A stretch of 25,699 nucleotides of DNA from an uncultured Collinsella sp. (lineage in GTDB: Bacteria; Actinomycetota; Coriobacteriia; Coriobacteriales; Coriobacteriaceae), in assembly GCA_900543845.1 (NCBI GenBank), contig UQTD01000024.1, positions 1-25,699 on the forward strand, given 5' to 3'. Below, one piece after another: positions 16,382 to 24,141 of this stretch (position 1 is the first letter of the stretch; each line of letters begins with the position of its first letter). The position numbers and the translations under genes were made by a program. Under the pieces are notes generated by a model that was not told the origin of the DNA, made no database searches, and saw only the letters and a list, made by a program, of their open reading frames with translations.

Positions 16382-17674
16382 ATGGCAAATCAAACCGCCG
16401 CGGCGATTGACGAGAACGCCATCGCCCCCGATACCGGAAAGCCCATGACCAAAACCGAGACATGGCGCTTTATGATCGGCTTTATCATCTTCGGAATCAT
16501 GTGGATGATGTCGGGAACAATCGGCTCCAACGTCTTGTTCCCCGAGCGTTTTAACGGCCTTAATATTGGCCAGCCCGAGGCAATTCTCGCGGCGATGAAC
16601 TCGGTCGGTTCGATCTTCGCCCTGTTCTCAAATCTCGTTTTCGGCGCGCTTTCCGACCGCTGCCACAGCCGCTTTGGCAAGCGCACACCGTTTATCGTTC
16701 TCGGCGGTTTTATCTGCGGCTGTGCTTTCTGGAGCACTTCGGTCGCGACCACACTTCCCATGATCGTCGCCTCCTGGTGCGTGCTGCAGATTGGCCTCAA
16801 CTGCATGCTTGCCCCTGCTGTTGCCGTGCTTTCCGACCGCATCCCGCTTAACAAGCGCGGCACGCTCTCCGCATTCTATGGCGGCGGCGCAACGGCCGGC
16901 CAGTCGATTGGCACCATCATCGGTACGCAGTTCCTCTCCAACCCAGTTCCTGGCTTTATCATCGGCACGGTCTCTTGGTTGCTGACCGGCATCCTCGCCG
17001 TCATCATTTGGCCGCGCGAGAAGTCTGCCGCTCTTGACGAGGGCGAGCAGTCTGAGAAGCTCAATCTCAAGTCGCTGCTGCTCATGTTCGTTCCGCCCAC
17101 CAAGAACTGCCGCGACTTTTATCTGGCGCTCTTTGGCCGTCTGCTCCTCATCTTCGGTTACTTCTGCATCAACGGCTATCAGCTCTACATCCTCGAGAAG
17201 TACATCGGTCTTCCCGTGGCAGAAGCCGGCGCGGTTCTTTCGAGTATGTCCGTCGTGATCATGGTCGTGTCGCTTGTCGCCTCGCTTACCTCGGGCGCCA
17301 TCTCCGACAAGATCGGCCGCCGCAAGCCTATCATCCTCGTCGCAACGATTATGATGTGTATCGGTATCGCCCTGCCCTGGCTACTTAAGTCCGTTATCGG
17401 CATGTACGGATTTGCTCTGCTCGCCGGACTTGGCTACGGTATCTACTCTTCCGTGGACCAGGCGCTCAATGTCGATGTTCTGCCCGATAAGAAGAACGCC
17501 GGCAAGGACCTGGGCATCCTCAATATCGCCAACACCATCGGTCAGATCCTTGGCCCCATCGTGACCTCGGCAATCGTTGTCGCCACCGGCTCCTATTTCA
17601 TGGCGTTCCCAATCTCCATCGTGCTCATCGCCGTGGGCTATGTGTCCATCATGCTCATCAAGAGCGCCAAGTAA
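16382..17674 (+). CDS. MFS / GPH-type sugar transporter
   Basis: A 430-residue integral membrane protein with about twelve hydrophobic segments. It has two copies of the MFS loop motif, GALSDRCHSRFGKRTPFI after TM2 and SGAISDKIGRRKPII in the second half, indicating a cation-sugar symporter related to the GPH family. It should import a sugar or glycoside without phosphorylation, unlike the PTS permease nearby. It is the first gene after the TetR operators and is followed 87 bp later by a glycosidase and then a ROK kinase, which makes an uptake-hydrolysis-phosphorylation series. The start ATG has AGAGAGGA upstream. Specificity cannot be read from the sequence. Confidence 0.85.
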   Translation: MANQTAAAIDENAIAPDTGKPMTKTETWRFMIGFIIFGIMWMMSGTIGSNVLFPERFNGLNIGQPEAILAAMNSVGSIFALFSNLVFGALSDRCHSRFGKRTPFIVLGGFICGCAFWSTSVATTLPMIVASWCVLQIGLNCMLAPAVAVLSDRIPLNKRGTLSAFYGGGATAGQSIGTIIGTQFLSNPVPGFIIGTVSWLLTGILAVIIWPREKSAALDEGEQSEKLNLKSLLLMFVPPTKNCRDFYLALFGRLLLIFGYFCINGYQLYILEKYIGLPVAEAGAVLSSMSVVIMVVSLVASLTSGAISDKIGRRKPIILVATIMMCIGIALPWLLKSVIGMYGFALLAGLGYGIYSSVDQALNVDVLPDKKNAGKDLGILNIANTIGQILGPIVTSAIVVATGSYFMAFPISIVLIAVGYVSIMLIKSAK

Positions 17675-17692
17675 TTTGCCACTCTCTTTCAT

Positions 17693-17724
17693 TCCGTCGG
17701 GCTGCGTTCGTGTTGCCCGACGGA
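17693..17724 (+). other. Intercistronic hairpin between transporter and glycosidase
   Basis: TCCGTCGGGC pairs perfectly with GCCCGACGGA (10 bp, 12-nt loop). No T-tract follows, so it is more likely an mRNA stabiliser or partial attenuator than a full stop. Confidence 0.5.
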
Positions 17725-17761
17725 CTCCGACTATTCAATCGCTTAACTTGGAGGCGTTATC

Positions 17762-19297
17762 ATGACTATCGTCGAGCAGTACAAGGTGTTTAAGCTCGAG
17801 CTCGCGGGCACTGCGGCCGGCAATCCCTATGTCGAAGTCGAGCTGTCGGCGCGATTTGACCGCGCGGATGGCCAGGACAGCTTTGAGGTCCATGGCTTCT
17901 ACAAGGGCAATGGCTGCTACGGAATCAACTTTATGCCCGAGAGTGCCGGTGTCTGGAACTACACGGTGATCTCCAATGACCCCGAGCTCGATGGTGCCGC
18001 CGGCTCTTTTGAGGCCGTGCCCGCCACGGGCGCCAATCATGGTCGCGTGCTGCTGGCAAGGGATGTGCTCGCCCACGGAGCTCCGTTCATTACCGACGAG
18101 GATTTCAACTTTGCCTACGAGGATGGAACGCGCTACCTGCCCTTTGGCACCACATGCTATGCCTGGACCAACCAGGATGTTCAGCTGCAGGAGCAGACGC
18201 TCGAGACGCTCGCAGAGGCACCTTTTAACAAGATCCGCATGTGCGTCTTCCCCAAGTTCTACGACTATAACGTTGAGGACCCAGCGATGTATGCCTATGA
18301 AGGCGAGAAGGGCGATTTCGACCATTTTCGCTTCTATGAGCCGTTTTGGGAAAACCTCGAGCACCGCATCGAGCAGCTTGACGAGCTGGGTATCCAGGCG
18401 GATCTCATCGTTTTGCATCCGTATGACAAGCCTGAGGACTGGGGCTTCTCTCGTATGACGCGCGAGGAGGATATTTTCTACCTGACGTATGTCGCTCGTC
18501 GCTTCTCGGCATACAAGAACATTTGGTGGAGCCTCGCCAATGAGTGGGACCTTATGCCGTGGAAGCCGGCCGAGGACTGGGACCGCTATGCCCGTATCAT
18601 CATGGCGAACGACCCGTATGGTCATCTGCGCAGTATCCACAATTGCCGTGAGATCTTTGACCACAGTCATCCGTGGATTACGCACGTGAGCTACCAGAGG
18701 TGCGACCTCAAGAACACAGCCGAGGACGTCACCATGCTGCGCGCGCAGTATAGCAAGCCGGTTTTGATCGACGAGGTCGGCTATGAGGGCAACATCAACT
18801 GGGGCTGGGGTAACCTGACCGCTCAGGAACTCGTACGTCGTTTTTGGGAGGGCAGTTTGCGTGGCGGTTATGTGACCCACGGTGAGACCTACGTCGACCG
18901 CGGACCCAAGCTGTGGTGGGCGCACGGCGGCAAGCTCTACGGCGATTCGCCCGATCGCATTGGCTTTTGCCGTCGCTACATGGAGGCGCTGCCGGCCGAT
19001 TTTGACTGGGTGCCCGATGAGGTCGGCATCCTTGACGGTACGTTTACCTGGGATGTCACCTGTATGTCCAACGATCATGGCCACGGGACTGCCGATGTCC
19101 TTATGTACTTTGGGTTCAATCGTCCGGCGTATCGTGAGTTTGAGGGCGAGGCGGGCGCTCGTTACAAGGTGAATGTCGTGGACACATGGGACATGACGGA
19201 GGAAGAACTTCCCGGAACCTTTGAGGGCAAGTTCCGCATCGACCTCCCTAGTAAGCAGTATATGTTGCTTCGTCTGACTAAAGTAGAGGCGTATTAA
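17762..19297 (+). CDS. DUF5060/DUF4038 glycoside hydrolase
   Basis: A 511-residue cytosolic glycosidase with three parts: an N-terminal beta domain (about 1-85, DUF5060-like), a DUF4038 barrel (about 95-400, with LPFGTTCYAWTNQ), and a C-terminal beta domain (about 425-510, DUF5605-like). Likely catalytic residues are E261 in SLANEWD (acid/base) and E338 in LIDEVGYEG (nucleophile), the clan-A arrangement. There is no signal peptide. TTGGAGG lies just before the ATG. It follows the sugar transporter and precedes a ROK kinase, so its substrate is probably what the transporter brings in. It is a distant relative of the DUF4038 enzyme at 14015, although that one lacks DUF5060. Confidence 0.82.
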   Translation: MTIVEQYKVFKLELAGTAAGNPYVEVELSARFDRADGQDSFEVHGFYKGNGCYGINFMPESAGVWNYTVISNDPELDGAAGSFEAVPATGANHGRVLLARDVLAHGAPFITDEDFNFAYEDGTRYLPFGTTCYAWTNQDVQLQEQTLETLAEAPFNKIRMCVFPKFYDYNVEDPAMYAYEGEKGDFDHFRFYEPFWENLEHRIEQLDELGIQADLIVLHPYDKPEDWGFSRMTREEDIFYLTYVARRFSAYKNIWWSLANEWDLMPWKPAEDWDRYARIIMANDPYGHLRSIHNCREIFDHSHPWITHVSYQRCDLKNTAEDVTMLRAQYSKPVLIDEVGYEGNINWGWGNLTAQELVRRFWEGSLRGGYVTHGETYVDRGPKLWWAHGGKLYGDSPDRIGFCRRYMEALPADFDWVPDEVGILDGTFTWDVTCMSNDHGHGTADVLMYFGFNRPAYREFEGEAGARYKVNVVDTWDMTEEELPGTFEGKFRIDLPSKQYMLLRLTKVEAY

Positions 19298-19331
19298 TAG
19301 AGATAATCGGCTCCGGGCGCGATTTGCTGCA

Positions 19332-19364
19332 CGACCATCATAAGGGCAGCCCCTGTGGTGGTCG
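19332..19364 (+). other. Intercistronic hairpin before the ROK gene
   Basis: CGACCA pairs with TGGTCG, with an inner AGGG/CCCT helix. It lies in the 108-bp gap between the glycosidase and kinase genes and has no T-tract. Confidence 0.3.
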
Positions 19365-19405
19365 CGGCGATGCGCGTTCGGGGCTATGGCATGTGAGGGG
19401 CGAAT

Positions 19406-20317
19406 ATGCAGGAGTTCTTTGGAATCGATGTGGGCGGTACGGCCGTTAAATGGGCTGTGCTGGGCGAGGATTTTTCCATCCGCGAGCGCGGGAGCCTGCC
19501 GACGGGCTTTACCACGGCTGAGGAGACCGTTTCGGCGTTGATCGGGCTCGTCGAGCCGTACCGTGAGCGCGTGAGCGCCGTAGGCGTGAGCGCACCCGGC
19601 GGTATTTACGAGGGAGATGTCACGGGAACGATCCATCGCGGCGGTGCGCTCACGTTTATGGACGGCTGCCCACTGGGAAAGCTCATGCGCGAGGCGCTGG
19701 GGGTGCCGGTTGCCGTCAATAACGACGGTAAGTGCTGTGCACTCGGTGAGTATGCGGCTGGCGCTCTGCGCGGGACGCGTTTTGGCGTGGTGCTCGCTAT
19801 CGGCACGGGCATCGGCGGCGGTATCGTCATCGACGGCAAGGTCCTGCGCGGAGCGCACTGCTTTGCAGGCGAGTTCAGCTTCTTGCGCAACGATGCCACG
19901 ACTGCCGCGAGCATGGAAAACTCCTTTGCGGGCTCGGGCGGTTGGCGCGCGCTCCGCGATGCCGCCGTTGCCGAGAAGGGCCTGCCTGCGGATTCTCCGG
20001 TGGACGGCCGCCGCGTCTTTGAGTGGATCGCGGATGGCGACATAGCGGCGCAGCGCGCGCTCGACCGCTACGCTCGCGCATTTGACGGACAGCTCATCAA
20101 CCTGCAGGCCGTGCTCGACCCCGAGGTCTTTGTGATCGCAGGCGGCATCTCGTGCCATCCCGAGCTCGTCGATGCCCTGCGTGCGCAGATGCCGCTGGCC
20201 CTCGCGAGTTACGAAGGGACCCTTGCTGGCATTCCTGTGCCGCAGATAAAGGTGGCCGAGCTCGGCAACGACGCCAACCTTTACGGTGCTGTCCAGGAGG
20301 CCATGCGCCTGGTGTAG
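19406..20317 (+). CDS. ROK-family sugar kinase (beta-glucoside-kinase-like)
   Basis: A 303-residue kinase predicted to phosphorylate a sugar or glucoside with ATP. The phosphate-binding motif DVGGT is at residues 8-12, the catalytic Asp in NNDGK is D107, and the glycine-rich IGTGIGGG motif spans 132-139. The usual ROK sugar-binding E-x-G-H becomes GEFSF at 155-159 and the zinc motif CxCGxxGC is absent. That departs from classic glucokinase or N-acetylmannosamine kinase and is closer to the BglK beta-glucoside-kinase type. It is probably last in the operon that starts with the MFS gene. GTGAGGGG precedes the ATG. Confidence 0.85.
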   Translation: MQEFFGIDVGGTAVKWAVLGEDFSIRERGSLPTGFTTAEETVSALIGLVEPYRERVSAVGVSAPGGIYEGDVTGTIHRGGALTFMDGCPLGKLMREALGVPVAVNNDGKCCALGEYAAGALRGTRFGVVLAIGTGIGGGIVIDGKVLRGAHCFAGEFSFLRNDATTAASMENSFAGSGGWRALRDAAVAEKGLPADSPVDGRRVFEWIADGDIAAQRALDRYARAFDGQLINLQAVLDPEVFVIAGGISCHPELVDALRAQMPLALASYEGTLAGIPVPQIKVAELGNDANLYGAVQEAMRLV

Positions 20318-20346
20318 CGCGAGCCAAACGAGACTGTCAAAAAAGA

Positions 20347-20418
20347 TAAAGGCCGGCATTAACCCCATTGTTCGGAAAACCATTGATCCCGAAAAGCCTT
20401 TACAGAATGCCGTGGCCT
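20347..20418 (+). promoter_or_regulatory. Structured leader upstream of pyrE, candidate pseudoknot or attenuator
   Basis: TAAAGGC (20347) can pair with GCCTTTA (20396), and CGGCATT (20354) with AATGCCG (20406), in interleaved order, which gives a pseudoknot topology. A small stem TTCGG/CCGAA (20371 and 20389) sits inside. A competing fold pairs AGGCC-GGCATT with AATGCC-(GT)-GGCCT as one 11-bp helix with a bulge. No T-tract follows. The element lies 74 bp before the pyrE start. Confidence 0.4.
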
Positions 20419-20491
20419 CAAAGCGCGCCCGCATCGACGCTTCGCCTGCGCTAAACTGGAGAGCACGTACGCGATTACGAGAGGAGCCCGC

Positions 20492-21175
20492 ATGGAGGCT
20501 TACAAGCAAGAGTTCATCAAGTTTATGGTCGAGTCCGACGTCCTTAAGTTCGGCAGCTTTACGCTCAAGAGCGGCCGTCAGTCCCCGTTCTTTATGAACG
20601 CCGGCGCTTACGTGACGGGCTATCAGCTCAAGAAGCTGGGCGAGTATTACGCCCAGGCTATCCACGATAACTTTGGCGACGACTTTGACGTGCTGTTTGG
20701 GCCGGCCTACAAGGGCATTCCCCTGGCCGTCGTGACCGCAATTGCCTACCACGAGCTGTACGGCAAGGAGGTCAAGTACTGCTGCGACCGTAAGGAGGCC
20801 AAGGACCACGGTGCCGATAAGGGCAACCTGTTGGGCTACGAGCCCCAGGACGGCGACCGCGTGGTCATGGTCGAGGATGTCACCACCAGCGGCAAGTCCA
20901 TCGACGAGACCTATCCCAAGGTTAAGGCTGCTGCTGATGTTGAGATCAAGGGCCTGATCGTGTCCCTCAACCGCATGGAGGTCGGCAAGGGTGGCGTGAC
21001 CACCGCGCAGAAGGAGATCGAGGCCAAGTACGGTTTCCCCGTCGCGAGCATCGTCTCCATGGCCGAGGTCGTCGAGACCCTCTACAACCACGAGATTGAC
21101 GGTAAGGTCGTCATCGACGACGAGCTCAAGGCCGCCATCGACGCTTACTACGAGCAGTACGGAGCCCGAGAGTAG
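20492..21175 (+). CDS. pyrE: Orotate phosphoribosyltransferase
   Basis: Converts orotate and PRPP to orotidine 5'-phosphate in pyrimidine synthesis. It has 227 residues, in the normal range. The PRPP-binding motif VVMVEDVTTSGKS is at 124-136, the flexible catalytic loop CDRKEAKDHG around 98-107, and the N-terminal KSGRQSPFFMNAG region contacts orotate. The ATG at 20492 follows AGAGGAG. It stands apart from other pyrimidine genes in this window. Its stop codon's last base is also the first base of the 146-bp structured repeat that presumably ends the transcript. Confidence 0.96.
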   Translation: MEAYKQEFIKFMVESDVLKFGSFTLKSGRQSPFFMNAGAYVTGYQLKKLGEYYAQAIHDNFGDDFDVLFGPAYKGIPLAVVTAIAYHELYGKEVKYCCDRKEAKDHGADKGNLLGYEPQDGDRVVMVEDVTTSGKSIDETYPKVKAAADVEIKGLIVSLNRMEVGKGGVTTAQKEIEAKYGFPVASIVSMAEVVETLYNHEIDGKVVIDDELKAAIDAYYEQYGARE

Positions 21176-21320
21176 TTACGGCGTTTTACCAAACGCCGTA
21201 ACCGGCCGACGCTGCGCGCCGCCCAGGGCGACAATTTGTCATTCGAAAGGCGAGGCATGACCAGAAGGTCAATGCCTCGCCTTTTTCATGCCAACTTGTT
21301 CGCCCTGGACGTCGCTCGCT
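21175..21320. repeat. 146-bp structured intergenic element, copy 1 (includes a terminator)
   Basis: Stem I is a perfect 12-bp hairpin, GTTACGGCGTTT with AAACGCCGTAAC, loop TACC (21175-21202). Stem II is long-range: CCAGGGCGA-CAA (21223-21234) with TTGT-TCGCCCTGG (21296-21308). It encloses stem III, a terminator with a 13-bp helix AAAGGCGAGGCAT/ATGCCTCGCCTTT plus GACC-AGAA-GGTC, ending in T's (21246-21286). Copy 2 is at 25475-25620 with 10 differences in 146 bases. Confidence 0.9.
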
Positions 21321-21360
21321 GTCCGTTCTCTACCTGCGGCGTTGTCTTGCTCCGGATGGG

Positions 21361-21443
21361 TAGTCGTTGGGGACGTTCTTGTTTGACTAGTCGTTGGGGA
21401 CGTTCTTGTTTGACTAGTCGTTTAAGAACGTCCCCAATGACTA
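21361..21443. repeat. Tandem 27-bp GACTAGTC/TTGGGGAC repeat plus inverted copy
   Basis: Two identical 27-bp units (21361-21387 and 21388-21414) begin TAGTCGTTGGGGACGTTCTT. They are followed by an inverted copy (AAGAACGTCCCCAATGACTA, 21424-21443) that pairs with the second unit over 20 positions with one mismatch. GACTAGTC occurs at 21385 and 21412, 27 bp apart as at 8615 and 8642. Confidence 0.88.
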
Positions 21444-21484
21444 CTTGCTCTCGTTAGATAGGCGTCCGAGAACCACGCTCGTCG

Positions 21485-22339
21485 CTACTTGAGCCCCGGG
21501 AGGCGGGTGTAGGGGAATGAGCGCTCTAGGAACTCGGAGCAGCGGGCGTAATCTTTGGCGAAGTAGCTGCTGTAGAGCGAATCGAGCACGTATTGCACGG
21601 CGATGTGGCTGGCGAACTGCGTGATGCGATGCGTCATGCTCTCGTGGTCACTCACCGTAAGGTAGGCGGCAAAGCCGGGGTGAATGCGCGCGCAATAAGG
21701 TGTGCCGATGACGATGACTGGGACATGCCGACTGCTGAGGATCGGCAAGATGTCCTTGAGGTTGGGGGCAAGGCCGCTGTAGGAGATGACGATTGCCGCA
21801 TGGTCGGGACCCGAGGCGAGCGCCGTTCGCACCTGGGCCTCGCCACCGTTGTGGCACGTCGCGCTTTTACCGGCGGAGAGCAGGCGATCGCGGAACATTC
21901 CCGCTGGATAGAGGTTGTGCGAGCCCGTGTAGATGTCGACCTGTCGGGCGTTCGCGATGAGCTTGGCGGCGTGGTCAAGCTGCGTGGGGTCGAGCAGTTC
22001 CTGCGTTTCGGCCAGCGTGGTCTGGTAGAGCCCCTCCATGCGCTCCATAACCTGCGCAGGGGTGGACGTGGCGTCGAAGGGAAAGTTGATGTCCACGTCG
22101 CGCCGATTGCCCGATTCGGTTGCCAGGCGGATGAGCTCGACTTTGAGATCCTTAAAGCCCTCGAGGCCGAGCTTTTTGCAAAAACGGTGCACGCTCGCAA
22201 CAGAAACATTGGTGCGCGCGGCAAATTCCTTAATAGAAAGTCCGCGGATGTCCTCGCCGATGGCAAGGGCTGCAATGCCGAGCTGTTGCTCGGTAGGGGT
22301 AAGGCCCTGTGCCTCGGAAATCTTGCGTTTGATATCCAT
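21485..22339 (-). CDS. RpiR/MurR-family regulator with SIS domain
   Basis: A 284-residue transcription factor. The N-terminal HTH_6 domain (about 1-75) contains SIKEFAARTNVSVASVHRFCKKLG. The SIS sugar-phosphate-binding domain (about 115-250) contains VDIYTGSHNLYPAGMF and AIVISYSGLAPNLKDIL. RpiR proteins usually sense a phosphosugar, here perhaps a product of the PTS route. It is divergent from the GH1 6-phospho-beta-glucosidase gene, and the gap carries interleaved dyads close to its own start. The ATG at 22339 follows GGGAG; an upstream in-frame start at 22369 lies inside the dyad region and is less likely. Confidence 0.88.
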   Translation of the reverse strand: MDIKRKISEAQGLTPTEQQLGIAALAIGEDIRGLSIKEFAARTNVSVASVHRFCKKLGLEGFKDLKVELIRLATESGNRRDVDINFPFDATSTPAQVMERMEGLYQTTLAETQELLDPTQLDHAAKLIANARQVDIYTGSHNLYPAGMFRDRLLSAGKSATCHNGGEAQVRTALASGPDHAAIVISYSGLAPNLKDILPILSSRHVPVIVIGTPYCARIHPGFAAYLTVSDHESMTHRITQFASHIAVQYVLDSLYSSYFAKDYARCSEFLERSFPYTRLPGLK

Positions 22340-22358
22340 ACGAACTCCCACACTCGCC

Positions 22359-22392
22359 AAACCTGCCAAAAAGGGACAGGTTTATTTTGGCA
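22359..22392. promoter_or_regulatory. Interleaved dyads between rpiR and the GH1 gene, candidate operator
   Basis: AAACCTG (22359) with CAGGTTT (22377) and TGCCAAAA (22364) with TTTTGGCA (22385) are two inverted repeats that overlap in register. They lie 20-53 bp upstream of the rpiR start and 150 bp or more upstream of the GH1 start, a natural place for an RpiR site. They could also be part of a dispersed repeat. Confidence 0.5.
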
Positions 22393-22541
22393 CGTTTCGG
22401 TCGGTATCAGGAAGTATCAGGGACGGGGCGGCGTCGGTCCGTGGGCGCGAAAAGAAGTGTCGGGTTTGGCGCGCCCGCTTCCGCCCGTCCCGTGCGCAGG
22501 CGATACTCGGCTTATCGACCCGCGATGCAAAGGAGATGCTC

Positions 22542-23990
22542 ATGGCAAACATCAAGTTCCCCGAGGGCTTCTATTGGGGTGGCGCCACCGCCGCCAACCA
22601 GTTTGAGGGCGCTTGGAACGTGGACGGCCGCGGTCCTTCCGTCGACGACCACTTCCTGGGCGGCAGCTACAAGGAGCCGCGCCAGATCACGATCGACATC
22701 GACCCCGATCGTTTCTACCCCAACCATGACGGCATCGATTTCTACCATCACTACGAGGAGGACATCGCGCTGTTCGCCGAGATGGGTTTCAACATGTTCC
22801 GCATGTCCATCTCTTGGAGCCGCATCTTCCCCAACGGCGACGATGCTGAGCCCAACGAGGCCGGCCTCGCCTTCTACGACCGCGTCTTCGACTGCTTGCG
22901 CGCCCACAACATCGAGCCGCTCGTGACCCTCTCGCACTACGAGATGCCCTATCACCTGGTCGAGAAGTACAACGGCTGGGCGAGCCGCGAGCTCATCGGC
23001 TTCTTTGAGAAGTATTGCCAAACCGTCTTCGACCGTTACCAGGACAAGGTCAAGTTCTGGCTCACCTTCAACGAGATCAACTGCGGCACTCAGGACATGG
23101 GCAACCTCTTTGAGACCAGCATGATTCAGGGCTTTGAGGGCCCGGCTTCGGCGGTCCACACCACGCCGCAGGCCCGCATGCAGGCGCTGCATCACCAGTT
23201 TGTCGCCAGCGGCCGCGTCGTGCGCTATGCCCACGAGCATTACCCGCAGTTCAAGATGGGCAACATGGATTGCTTCATCCTCTCCTATGCCGCCACGTGC
23301 GATCCGGCCGACGTGTTTGCTACGCAGCAGGAGATGAACGCCATGAACTGGTACTGCTCCGACGTGCAGGTGCGCGGAAAGTACCCGTTCTATGCCAAGC
23401 GCTTCTGGGCCGAGAACGATGTTGAGCTTGTGATGGAGGACGGCGACCTGCAGGATATCGCCGACGGCAAGGTCGACTTCTACTCCTTTAGCTACTACAT
23501 GTCCGGCACCGTGGGCACCCACAAGGATCACGAGATGACCGAGGGCAACATGACCTTCGGCGGCAAGAATCCCTATCTGGAGTCCACCGACTGGGGTTGG
23601 CAGATCGATCCGCTGGGCCTGCGCATCGCCCTTAACGAGATCTATGCTCGCTACGAGATTCCGCTGATGGTGGTCGAGAACGGCATGGGCGCTTACGACG
23701 AGGTCGAGGAGGACGGCTCCATCCATGACCCGTATCGCATCGCCTACTTGCGCAGCCACATCAAGGCCATGGGCGAGGCCATTGCCGACGGCGTTGACCT
23801 GATTGCCTACACCTGGTGGGGTCCCATCGACCTGGTTTCCGCTGGCACCGGCGAGATGCGCAAGCGCTACGGCTTTATCCATGTCGATAAGTACGACGAC
23901 GGCACCGGCACCTACAAGCGTCGCCGCAAGGACAGCTTCTTCGCATATCAGAAGATCATCAAGTCCAACGGCGCTGAGGGCCTGGATTAA
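22542..23990 (+). CDS. GH1 6-phospho-beta-glucosidase
   Basis: Hydrolyses phosphorylated beta-glucosides delivered by the PTS into glucose 6-phosphate and an aglycone or sugar. It has 482 residues, typical for GH1. The N-terminal FPEGFYWGGATAANQFEGAW signature is present. The acid/base is E178 in TFNEIN and the nucleophile E379 in VVENGMG. The phosphate-binding loop SAGTGEMRKRYGFIHVD (S433, K441, Y443) marks it as acting on 6-phospho substrates, and WWGPIDLVS is of the BglA rather than the LacG type. The ATG at 22542 follows AAAGGAGA. It is divergent from the RpiR gene and followed by EIIA, fitting one PTS glucoside pathway. Confidence 0.93.
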   Translation: MANIKFPEGFYWGGATAANQFEGAWNVDGRGPSVDDHFLGGSYKEPRQITIDIDPDRFYPNHDGIDFYHHYEEDIALFAEMGFNMFRMSISWSRIFPNGDDAEPNEAGLAFYDRVFDCLRAHNIEPLVTLSHYEMPYHLVEKYNGWASRELIGFFEKYCQTVFDRYQDKVKFWLTFNEINCGTQDMGNLFETSMIQGFEGPASAVHTTPQARMQALHHQFVASGRVVRYAHEHYPQFKMGNMDCFILSYAATCDPADVFATQQEMNAMNWYCSDVQVRGKYPFYAKRFWAENDVELVMEDGDLQDIADGKVDFYSFSYYMSGTVGTHKDHEMTEGNMTFGGKNPYLESTDWGWQIDPLGLRIALNEIYARYEIPLMVVENGMGAYDEVEEDGSIHDPYRIAYLRSHIKAMGEAIADGVDLIAYTWWGPIDLVSAGTGEMRKRYGFIHVDKYDDGTGTYKRRRKDSFFAYQKIIKSNGAEGLD

Positions 23991-24063
23991 TCGACAATAT
24001 GAGTGCCACTGGGGAAAAGGTTTTGGGAAGGGCTTGAAAGGGCTCGCGATTCGAGTCCCCACC

Positions 24064-24092
24064 TTAGTATTTGAACCATTTGGCACTATAAT
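24064..24092 (+). promoter_or_regulatory. Promoter of the EIIA gene
   Basis: A consensus -10 TATAAT (24087-24092) has a weak TTAGTA (24064-24069) 17 bp upstream. It implies that EIIA has its own, probably constitutive, transcription besides read-through from the GH1 gene. Confidence 0.6.
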
Positions 24093-24141
24093 CACCATAG
24101 GCATGCGCATAACGTTGCGCTTAATCAAGAGGAGAAAACGT

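Noticed and set aside
17735..21091. A 1118-codon open frame on the minus strand
   Set aside because: It runs antisense across the glycosidase, ROK and most of pyrE, including the gaps between them. Its translation has no recognisable domain, and the plus-strand genes are clear family members. Long antisense frames are common in GC-rich codon bias.
21361..21443. Possible CRISPR array
   Set aside because: The 27-bp units abut each other without spacers, the third unit is inverted, and no cas gene is near.
21236..21457. A 73-codon open frame with a duplicated SRWGRSCLT segment
   Set aside because: The duplication comes from the tandem 27-bp DNA repeat, and the frame starts inside the structured element; no coding evidence.
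24036..24066. A tRNA T-arm-like string (ATTCGAGTCCCC) before the EIIA promoter
   Set aside because: The bases flanking the TTCGAGT loop do not pair as a 5-bp T-stem, and no acceptor, D or anticodon arm is present.
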